This document shows, in pieces, positions 1 through 6,122 of a stretch of DNA of 8,507 nucleotides. The position numbers and the translations under genes are program-made. Location: the NCBI GenBank assembly GCA_017745135.1, contig JAGIAB010000118.1, positions 1 through 8,507 on the forward strand. Direction: 5' to 3'. Below the pieces are notes generated by a model. That model did no database searches, had not been told where the DNA came from, and worked only from the letters and a program-made list of their open reading frames with translations. This DNA comes from Flavisolibacter sp. Lineage in GTDB: Bacteria > Bacteroidota > Bacteroidia > Chitinophagales > Chitinophagaceae. The stretch's first letter is position 1; each line of letters opens with the position of its first letter.

Positions 1-3000
1 GAACGATGGTGGACTGTGTCTGCCAACGGTGTAGATGAATTAAAAAAGATACAACGCAATACACTAGCTACTACGCAGAAAGGTGTTACTGAAATTTATG
101 AAAAAGAAAAATCGGCAAGAGACCGGAGCCTGCTTTTTCTCATCCTTAGCATTGTTCTTGTCATTGGTTTGATCACGTACACAATTGCCATCATTACAAA
201 AACATTAAGCGAACTAAACAAAGCCGCAGAAAAGATTGCAACAGGCGCAACAGGACTCCAAATAAAAGCAGAGAGTGATGATGCAATAGGTAGCCTTGCC
301 CGTTCTATCATCCGGATTGATCAGAATAACAAAGCACTGACAACTGCTGCAGCCGCCATTGGCAGTGGCCATTTTGAAGTGGAAGTGGCGCCAAGAAGCA
401 ATGAAGATATTTTAGGCAATGCCGTATTGCAGATGAAAAACAACCTGCAAACCTTTTCAATACAAAACCAGGAAAAAGACTGGGTGCAAACCGGTATTGC
501 ACAATTGAACGACCTTATTATTGGAGAAAAGAATTTGAATGAACTGGCCGCTAAGGTTGTTCGGTTTATTACGAGCTATACGAATTCGCAGGTTGGTGCT
601 TTTTATTTTTCACCGGACCAGAAACACTTACACTTACTTTCCAGCGTTGCATTGGATACGGAGAAAATAAAAAAAGAACTCCAGTTTGGCGAAGCCGTTG
701 CAGGACAGGCTGCACTTGAAGGAAAAGAAATTTTCCTTCACAATGTATCAGGCGTGGAGCTATTGGTTGATTATTCAGGTGGTACGCTAAAACCCGAAGC
801 CATCATTGCCTTTCCTGTGTACTACGAAAAACTATTAAAAGCTGTAATCGAAATTGGCTCCTTTGATGATTATCCGCCTGTAGTTCACCGCTTCTTAAAA
901 GATGCCGGCTATACGATTGGCATGGCTATTCATAGTGCCCGCGACCATGAACGCCTGCGTGAATTGTTTGAACAAACACAATCACAGGCAGAGGAGTTGA
1001 AAGCACAACACAGCGAGTTGGAAAACATCAATGCCGAACTGGAAGCACAAACAGAAAAATTACAGGCATCGGAAGAAGAATTAAAAGTGCAGCAGGAAGA
1101 ATTGCTGCAAGCCAACCAGGAACTGGAAGAGCGTTCACGTCTGCTTGAAGAACGAAACCAGGTAATTGTTGAACGCAATATGGAAATTCAACGAAAGGCA
1201 GAAGAATTAGCACTCAGTACAAAATATAAATCAGAGTTCCTTGCCAACATGTCGCATGAATTGCGGACACCTTTGAACTCTGTGTTATTGCTTTCACGAT
1301 TGTTGTCGGAGAACAATGAAAACAATCTTACTAAAGAACAAGTTGAATACGCACAGGTTATTCAAAGCTCAGGACAAGGTTTGTTATCTCTTATCGATGA
1401 AATATTAGACCTGTCAAAGATTGAAGCAGGCAAAATGGAGTTGGAGTACCAGCAAGTATTACTGCAGGGAGTTGTAACAGATATGAAGGCCCTCTTCTCT
1501 CCAATGGCTAAAGAAAAGAAAATTGATTTCATTGTTAATGTGGAAGACCAGTTGCCTTCGCAAATTGAAACCGACAAAATGCGGTTAGAGCAGGTGTTGA
1601 AGAATTTATTGTCCAATGCATTGAAGTTTACAGCACAAGGATCTGTGCAACTAAACATCGCAAGATTGAAAGACAATAACTCTTTCATCTCATTCTCAGT
1701 TAAGGATACAGGAATTGGAATACCAGCAGAAAAACAAGCTCTCATCTTTGAGGCCTTTCAGCAAGCCGATGGTTCTACAAGGAGAAAATACGGCGGAACG
1801 GGCCTGGGTCTATCCATCAGCAGGGAACTCACCAAACTTTTAGGCGGGGAAATTAAGCTAAGCAGCGAAGCAGAGAAGGGAAGTGAATTCACTATTTATA
1901 TCCCGATCAATAAATCAGTTGCAGCTCAAAAGCCTGTGGTTAAAAACAAAGAGCAAGGGGCTGAAGTTGAAACCAAACCTGTTGCTGAACCTTCTACCAA
2001 AGGACACCGAATTGATAAAATTCCAAAGCCCCTTCCCGATGATCGCAAAGACGTACACACCAACGATAAAACTATTTTGATCATTGAAGATGATACAGCG
2101 TTTGCTAAAGCCCTGCTCGACTTCACGCATCAAAAAGGATACAAAGGATTGGTAGCGGTTCGCGGCGATGAAGGCATTGAACTCGCCAGGCAATACAAAC
2201 CTTTAGGCATTCTTCTCGATATTCAATTACCGGTGAAAGACGGGTGGGAAGTGATGGAAGAATTAAAAAGCGATCCGGCAACACGCCATATTCCGGTACA
2301 TATCATGTCCTCAATCGAAGCAAAGAAAGAAAGCCGCCTCAAAGGTGCCATTGATTTCATCAACAAGCCGGTGGCTTTCGAGCAAATGCAGGAAGTGTTT
2401 AAAAAGATCGAACAGGTATTGACAAAAGATTCAAAGAAGGTTTTGATCGTTGAAGAAAATCCAAAGCATGCAAAAGCCCTGGCTTACTTCCTTGAAACCT
2501 TTAACGTCGCCACAGAAATTTCCAACACGGTTGACAAAGGAGTTCATGCCTTGAATAAAAACGAAGTGGATTGCGTGATACTTGACATGGGCATTCCCGA
2601 CCAGCATGCGTATGAAACATTGGAGCAGGTAAAAAAACAACCGGGACTGGAAGATCTTCCCATCATCATCTTTACCGGAAAGAGCTTGTCCAAAACAGAG
2701 GAGATGCGCATCAAGCAATATGCAGATTCCATCGTAGTAAAAACAGCACAATCCTACCAGCGCATTTTGGATGAAGTTTCCCTGTTCCTGCATTTGATGG
2801 AAGAAAACAAGCAAGGTGAAAAACAGGTTTCGAAATACAAACGCCTGGGTGCATTGAACGAAGTACTCGCAGGTAAAAAGATCTTGGTAACCGATGATGA
2901 TGTAAGAAATATCTTCTCGCTTACAAAGGCACTGGAGATCCACAACATGAATGTGATTACTGCAGTGGATGGTAAAGAGGCATTGAAACAACTGGAAGAA

Positions 3001-3249
3001 AACCCGGACACCAGCGTTGTATTGATGGACATTATGATGCCGGAAATGGACGGCTATGAAGCCATGCAAAAGATCCGTCAGAAAAGAGAGTTTAAAAACC
3101 TTCCCATTATAGCAGTCACAGCAAAAGCAATGTCCGGCGATAGAGAAAAGTGCATTCAGGCCGGAGCATCGGATTATATTTCCAAACCGGTAGATATTGA
3201 CCAGTTGCTTTCACTGCTTCGAGTATGGTTGTATGATAAAAGCATATAA
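1..3249 (+). CDS. Hybrid sensor histidine kinase with two HAMP-like segments, GAF and three receiver domains (5' partial)
   Basis: The frame is open from base 1, so the true start lies upstream; the GTG at 16 is internal. Numbering codons from base 1, a tail of a periplasmic sensor comes first, then a membrane helix (codons 43-65), two HAMP-like segments (about 66-107 and 110-149), a GAF-like domain (about 160-315) and a glutamate-rich coiled coil (about 317-410). HisKA follows, with the SHELRTPLN motif and phospho-acceptor His at codon 419 (bases 1255-1257). HATPase_c has the N-box NLLSNALKFT, DTGIGI (1705-1722) and GGTGLGL (1792-1812). Three receivers follow, with phospho-Asp codons at 2218, 2584 and 3028. 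Receivers 1 and 3 look functional; receiver 2 has E-E instead of D-D in its acidic pocket. The protein is an inner-membrane kinase that should autophosphorylate on His and pass phosphate to its own receivers or to the next gene's product. The signal sensed is unknown. No Hpt domain is present. Confidence is high for the class. Confidence 0.95.
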   Translation, partial: ERWWTVSANGVDELKKIQRNTLATTQKGVTEIYEKEKSARDRSLLFLILSIVLVIGLITYTIAIITKTLSELNKAAEKIATGATGLQIKAESDDAIGSLARSIIRIDQNNKALTTAAAAIGSGHFEVEVAPRSNEDILGNAVLQMKNNLQTFSIQNQEKDWVQTGIAQLNDLIIGEKNLNELAAKVVRFITSYTNSQVGAFYFSPDQKHLHLLSSVALDTEKIKKELQFGEAVAGQAALEGKEIFLHNVSGVELLVDYSGGTLKPEAIIAFPVYYEKLLKAVIEIGSFDDYPPVVHRFLKDAGYTIGMAIHSARDHERLRELFEQTQSQAEELKAQHSELENINAELEAQTEKLQASEEELKVQQEELLQANQELEERSRLLEERNQVIVERNMEIQRKAEELALSTKYKSEFLANMSHELRTPLNSVLLLSRLLSENNENNLTKEQVEYAQVIQSSGQGLLSLIDEILDLSKIEAGKMELEYQQVLLQGVVTDMKALFSPMAKEKKIDFIVNVEDQLPSQIETDKMRLEQVLKNLLSNALKFTAQGSVQLNIARLKDNNSFISFSVKDTGIGIPAEKQALIFEAFQQADGSTRRKYGGTGLGLSISRELTKLLGGEIKLSSEAEKGSEFTIYIPINKSVAAQKPVVKNKEQGAEVETKPVAEPSTKGHRIDKIPKPLPDDRKDVHTNDKTILIIEDDTAFAKALLDFTHQKGYKGLVAVRGDEGIELARQYKPLGILLDIQLPVKDGWEVMEELKSDPATRHIPVHIMSSIEAKKESRLKGAIDFINKPVAFEQMQEVFKKIEQVLTKDSKKVLIVEENPKHAKALAYFLETFNVATEISNTVDKGVHALNKNEVDCVILDMGIPDQHAYETLEQVKKQPGLEDLPIIIFTGKSLSKTEEMRIKQYADSIVVKTAQSYQRILDEVSLFLHLMEENKQGEKQVSKYKRLGALNEVLAGKKILVTDDDVRNIFSLTKALEIHNMNVITAVDGKEALKQLEENPDTSVVLMDIMMPEMDGYEAMQKIRQKREFKNLPIIAVTAKAMSGDREKCIQAGASDYISKPVDIDQLLSLLRVWLYDKSI

Positions 3250-3621
3250 ATGAGTGAACAAAAAACAGTATTGATCATTGACGATGACAGCCGCAACATT
3301 TTTGCATTAAAGGCAGTGTTGAAGGCAAAAGGCTTCGATGTACAATCGGCATCATCAGCCAATGAAGGATTAACCATGCTTCGCAACAATAAAGGCATAA
3401 AGATTGTTTTGCTGGATATGATGATGCCTGACATGGATGGTTATGAAACATTGGGCGTGATTCGTTCCGACCAAGAACTTGCCGGCACCAAAGTGTTTGC
3501 CGTAACTGCACAGGCCATGATGGGTGATCGTGAAAAATGTTTGGAAGCAGGTGCCAACGAATATGTTTCCAAGCCTGTTGATGTGGATTTGCTATTGCAT
3601 TTATTGAACAGTTACAATTGA
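3250..3621 (+). CDS. Single-domain response regulator (CheY-like receiver)
   Basis: This 123-residue protein is one receiver domain with no output domain. The acidic pair D11/D12, phospho-acceptor D56 in LLDMMMPDMDGYE, T86 in AVTA and K108 in SKPVD are all present, so it should be phosphorylatable. The ATG directly follows the TAA of the hybrid kinase (TAAATG), implying translational coupling and a shared transcript. It resembles the third receiver of that kinase: a manual ungapped comparison gives roughly 57 identities over about 118 positions, including RNIF, AVTA, GDREKC and SKPVD. The kinase is therefore the likely phosphodonor. The protein probably acts as a diffusible phospho-carrier or as a partner controlling the following CheR and CheB products. 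A DNA-binding role is unlikely because no such domain exists. Confidence 0.95.
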   Translation: MSEQKTVLIIDDDSRNIFALKAVLKAKGFDVQSASSANEGLTMLRNNKGIKIVLLDMMMPDMDGYETLGVIRSDQELAGTKVFAVTAQAMMGDREKCLEAGANEYVSKPVDVDLLLHLLNSYN

Positions 3622-3626
3622 AAACG

Positions 3627-4436
3627 ATGGTGAGGGATGAAGACGTACAGGTGTTGCTCAATGATATGCTCGATGTGTATGGATATGATTTCAATGACTA
3701 TTCAAAAGCTTCTTTAAAGCGCCGCATTGATCGCTTGTTTACTCTCGACAAGTTTCCAAGCTTTGCCGAGTTCCGGTATCGCATCAAAAGTGATGAAGCC
3801 TATCTCAAACGTTTTGTGGAAGAGATCACCGTGAATGTAACAGAGATGTTTCGTGATCCATCTTTTTATCAAACCTTGCAAAAAGAAGTATTGCCCAAAC
3901 TGGCTACCTATCCCCTCATCCGCATCTGGCATGCCGGCTGTTCAACCGGTGAGGAAGTATACTCAATGGCGATACTATTGCACGAGGCCAACCTTCTTCA
4001 AAAATCATTACTTTACGCAACGGACCTTAATCCGGATGTGTTGGAAAAAGCAAAAGAAGGCATCTTTCCTCTCAGTCAAATGAAACAGTATTCGGAGAAT
4101 TATCTCGCCGCAGGAGGAAAGAGAGCTTTTTCGGAATACTATACTTCACGGTATGATCGTGCAAAATTTGATAAGGAGCTTTCCAGGAAAATGATCTTCG
4201 CTACACATAATTTGGTTTCCGATCGTTCCTTCAACGAGTTTCAATTGATCCTTTGCAGGAACGTAATGATCTATTTCGACAAAGACCTGCAGGACCGTGT
4301 ACTGCAATTGTTCGATCAAAGCCTGGAGCCGCTTGGTTTTTTGGGGTTGGGCTCTAAAGAAACCATTCGTTTCTCTACTCTCGCTTCTTCTTATAAACAA
4401 ATTGGCAAAGAAAAAATATGGCGCAAAGGAGCATAA
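3627..4436 (+). CDS. cheR: CheR-type protein-glutamate O-methyltransferase
   Basis: The protein (269 residues from the ATG at 3627) should transfer a methyl group from S-adenosylmethionine to glutamate side chains of a receptor-like protein in the cytoplasm. It has the CheR alpha-helical N domain (about 1-75), then VNVTEMFRD at 69-77 with the conserved Arg at 76, and the SAM-binding segment WHAGCSTGEEVYS (101-113). ATDLN at 131-135 supplies the acidic residue expected to bind SAM ribose, and LILCRNVMIYF (207-217) is the family's C-terminal signature. A TTG at 3618 in the same frame would overlap the previous stop; I prefer the ATG, which leaves a 5-base gap. Size is close to enterobacterial CheR. 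No chemoreceptor gene is visible, so the substrate is open; the neighbouring kinase is a candidate. The start codon is the main uncertainty. Confidence 0.93.
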   Translation: MVRDEDVQVLLNDMLDVYGYDFNDYSKASLKRRIDRLFTLDKFPSFAEFRYRIKSDEAYLKRFVEEITVNVTEMFRDPSFYQTLQKEVLPKLATYPLIRIWHAGCSTGEEVYSMAILLHEANLLQKSLLYATDLNPDVLEKAKEGIFPLSQMKQYSENYLAAGGKRAFSEYYTSRYDRAKFDKELSRKMIFATHNLVSDRSFNEFQLILCRNVMIYFDKDLQDRVLQLFDQSLEPLGFLGLGSKETIRFSTLASSYKQIGKEKIWRKGA

Positions 4437-4999
4437 ACAACCATTATAAATTACTGATCATCGGTGGTTCAGCCGGCAGCCTTGATGTGTTGATACAACT
4501 ATTACCTTTCTTACGAACTGATCTTGATCTTTCCATAGTAATTATTCAACACCGCAAACCGGGCGAATCCTTATTGCCTGATCTTCTTGCCGGGAAAACA
4601 TCCTGGCCGTTAAAAGAAGTGGAAGACAAAGACCCAATAGAAAATCAAACGATTTACATTGCACCTTCGGACTATCACTTGCTCATTGAGAAGAATAAAA
4701 CTTTTTCTCTTGATTTTTCTGAAAAGCTGCATCACTCCCGCCCTGCTATTGACATTAGTTTTGAAACGGCTGCCGATGCTTATGGCGCCTCATTAGTAGG
4801 CGTACTATTGTCCGGCGCAAATGCCGATGGTGCTGAAGGACTAAAGAAAATAAAAGAAAGCGGCGGACTTACTATAGTACAAGATCCTGCAGAAGCTTCC
4901 ATAGCCTATATGCCCGAGCAGGCGTTGAATCTTTTTCATCCCGATTATATAGTAAGCACTGAAGAAATGGTAAGCATCCTTAACAAGCTCAATCGCTAA
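4418..4999 (+). CDS. cheB: Receiver-less CheB-type protein-glutamate methylesterase
   Basis: This 193-residue protein matches only the catalytic half of CheB, which hydrolyses glutamyl methyl esters and can deamidate glutamines in receptors. The expected catalytic triad is visible: S18 in IIGGSAGS, H45 in IIQH and D137 in LLSGANADGAEG. Other family landmarks are IYIAPSDYHLL (79-89), SRPAID (107-112) and a QDP...MPEQAL segment near the C-terminus. The N-terminal receiver of classical CheB is missing, so phosphorylation cannot control it within the same chain; the adjacent single-domain regulator could do so in trans. The ATG lies 19 bases inside the cheR coding end, behind an A-rich stretch, which indicates translational coupling. 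It should oppose the neighbouring CheR. Assignment is confident; substrate and control are inferred. Confidence 0.93.
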   Translation: MAQRSINNHYKLLIIGGSAGSLDVLIQLLPFLRTDLDLSIVIIQHRKPGESLLPDLLAGKTSWPLKEVEDKDPIENQTIYIAPSDYHLLIEKNKTFSLDFSEKLHHSRPAIDISFETAADAYGASLVGVLLSGANADGAEGLKKIKESGGLTIVQDPAEASIAYMPEQALNLFHPDYIVSTEEMVSILNKLNR

Positions 5000-5041
5000 A
5001 CCCTCCATTTATATTTAAACTAAACCCCTGTTAGTGTTGTG

Positions 5042-5049
5042 TACGTTTG
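5042..5049 (+). promoter_or_regulatory. Candidate Bacteroidota -7 promoter element
   Basis: TACGTTTG matches the Bacteroidota sigma-A -7 consensus TAnnTTTG at every fixed position. I see no good TTTG element at the usual -33 distance, so the match is one-sided. If real, transcription would start near 5055 and give a leader of about 200 bases before the lipoprotein ATG at 5255. The gap after the signalling operon is where an independent promoter is expected. Confidence 0.4.
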
Positions 5050-5143
5050 TGCCGAACAAGCAGTTGAACAAATATTAGCAAGGCATTACACTTTGGCGTC
5101 AACGTTAAGATAAATTAAAAATCTTCTTTACCTGTTTACAATC

Positions 5144-5157
5144 CGATGATGTCATCG
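5144..5157. repeat. Short palindrome in the leader of the DUF4397 gene
   Basis: CGATGA-TG-TCATCG has two 6-base arms around a central 2-base TG, too tight for a stable RNA hairpin but plausible as a DNA-binding half-site pair. It lies about 100 bases before the lipoprotein start, downstream of the candidate promoter. It may be chance. Confidence 0.25.
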
Positions 5158-5175
5158 AAATTCGCAGTTCCTATT

Positions 5176-5201
5176 CTTCTTCCAATCAATCATTGAAGAA
5201 G
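5176..5201 (+). other. Bulged hairpin in the leader of the DUF4397 gene
   Basis: CTTCTTC plus AAT (5176-5182 and 5184-5186, with C5183 bulged) pairs with ATTGAAGAAG (5192-5201) around a CAATC loop, giving ten pairs. No T-run follows, so it is not an intrinsic terminator for the upstream operon. It lies about 53 bases before the ATG at 5255 and would be in the mRNA leader if transcription starts near 5055. Its role is unknown; RNA stability or a protein-binding site are possible. Confidence 0.4.
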
Positions 5202-5254
5202 CACTCCACTACCAACTGCCGTATTCGTATTTAATCATTTAAAAAAAGGAAATC

Positions 5255-5965
5255 ATGATCAGAAAGTTTTTGTTGCGCAAAAGTATTGTGGTAGCTGCAG
5301 GCGTTGTATCCCTTGCTGTTTTATTTACTGCCTGTATGAAAGATAAGAACGATGTTCCGCAAAGCCAGGTTTCGGCCCTGATGGCGTTTAACCTTGTAAC
5401 CGATCAACCGGCGGTAAGTGTTGGTTTGTCCGGAAACCTTTTGGGAGCTCCCCTGAATTATGGAAACTTTACCGGTACTTATTTGAACATTTATTCCGGC
5501 ACAAGACAGCTAAGTGCTTACAATGGCTCCAATACTCTTTTGGATTCAACAACGTACACTTTTGAACCGGGCAAATATTATTCGGTATTTGTTACAGGCA
5601 CGAACAACAATTATAAAAACGTGGTAGTGCAGGATAATTATGACAGCCTAAAGGCCAGTTCAGGCAAAGCCTATGTTCGTTATGTAAATGCCATTGCAGC
5701 AACTTCTGCCTCCACTGTCAGCATTAGCAGCGGCGAAGGAAGTCTTGTAAACAACAGCGCATCTCCCGGGCAGGTATCACCATTTATAGCCGTTACACCC
5801 GGCTCATTAAACGTGAACGTGTCTAACGGAACTTCGGCAAGCCGCACCATTAACGTGGCACAGCAAAAGGCTTACACCATCCTGTTAATGGGTCAGCCCA
5901 ATCAAACAGATACTACCAAAGCGGTGCAGATCCGGTTTATTGAAAATGGAACGGTAAGGGACTAA
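5255..5965 (+). CDS. Outer-membrane lipoprotein with DUF4397-like repeats
   Basis: The 236-residue protein opens with a lipoprotein signal: basic n-region (RKFLLRK), hydrophobic core, and Cys at 27 in LFTAC. The lipobox is loose because Phe sits at -3, but this is tolerated in Bacteroidota lipoproteins. The mature chain starts CMKDKNDV, with charged residues soon after the Cys that could favour surface export. The rest reads as two beta-rich modules of DUF4397 character: about 40-135, with NLVTDQPAVSVGLSG and an EPGKYYSVFVTG strand, and about 138-236, with YVRYVNAIAATSASTVSIS and a KAYTILLMG strand. DUF4397 function is not established; a cell-surface role is inferred only from localisation. 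The ATG follows a purine-rich AAAAAAGGAAA stretch. It appears to be a single-gene unit, since a strong terminator follows. Confidence is good for the family and low for any function. Confidence 0.88.
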   Translation: MIRKFLLRKSIVVAAGVVSLAVLFTACMKDKNDVPQSQVSALMAFNLVTDQPAVSVGLSGNLLGAPLNYGNFTGTYLNIYSGTRQLSAYNGSNTLLDSTTYTFEPGKYYSVFVTGTNNNYKNVVVQDNYDSLKASSGKAYVRYVNAIAATSASTVSISSGEGSLVNNSASPGQVSPFIAVTPGSLNVNVSNGTSASRTINVAQQKAYTILLMGQPNQTDTTKAVQIRFIENGTVRD

Positions 5966-5986
5966 TTTCACAACCATTCGAAACAC

Positions 5987-6014
5987 AAAGCTCACTTTAG
6001 GGTGAGCTTTTTTT
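5987..6014 (+). terminator. Intrinsic transcription terminator after the DUF4397 gene
   Basis: AAAGCTCAC (5987-5995) pairs perfectly with GTGAGCTTT (6002-6010) around a TTTAGG loop, and the T-run spans 6008-6014. It lies 21 bases after the lipoprotein stop codon and separates that gene from the next one. Confidence 0.92.
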
Positions 6015-6082
6015 ATGTGTTTATCTTCTCACCTTGTAATTCAAACCGATTACACCGCTATTAAAACTGTACCTTATTTATG

Positions 6083-6090
6083 TAATTTTC
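6083..6090 (+). promoter_or_regulatory. Possible -7 promoter element for the secreted propeller protein
   Basis: TAATTTTC matches the Bacteroidota -7 consensus TAnnTTTG except at the last base and lies about 33 bases before the ATG at 6123. No convincing -33 TTTG is present at the right distance. A promoter is expected in this gap because a terminator closes the previous gene, but AT-rich sequence makes chance matches likely. Confidence 0.25.
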
Positions 6091-6122
6091 ATGTACCCTG
6101 CATCTATCCATAAACAATTGTT

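Noticed and set aside
2431..3069. 212-codon open frame on the minus strand
   Set aside because: It lies wholly inside the receiver-coding part of the kinase, which has clear domain motifs; the antisense translation has no recognisable domain and is Cys/Phe/His-rich as expected of a shadow frame.
3275..3694. 139-codon open frame on the minus strand
   Set aside because: It is antisense to the lone receiver gene and the cheR start, with no family features in its translation.
4996..5027. Direct repeat CTAAACCC at 4996-5003 and 5020-5027
   Set aside because: Two 8-base copies, one overlapping the cheB stop codon; no third copy or symmetry, so chance is the simplest explanation.
5107..5125. AAGAT...ATCTT inverted repeat as a terminator for the signalling operon
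   Set aside because: The 5-base AT-rich stem with a 9-base loop is too weak, and no clean T-run follows.
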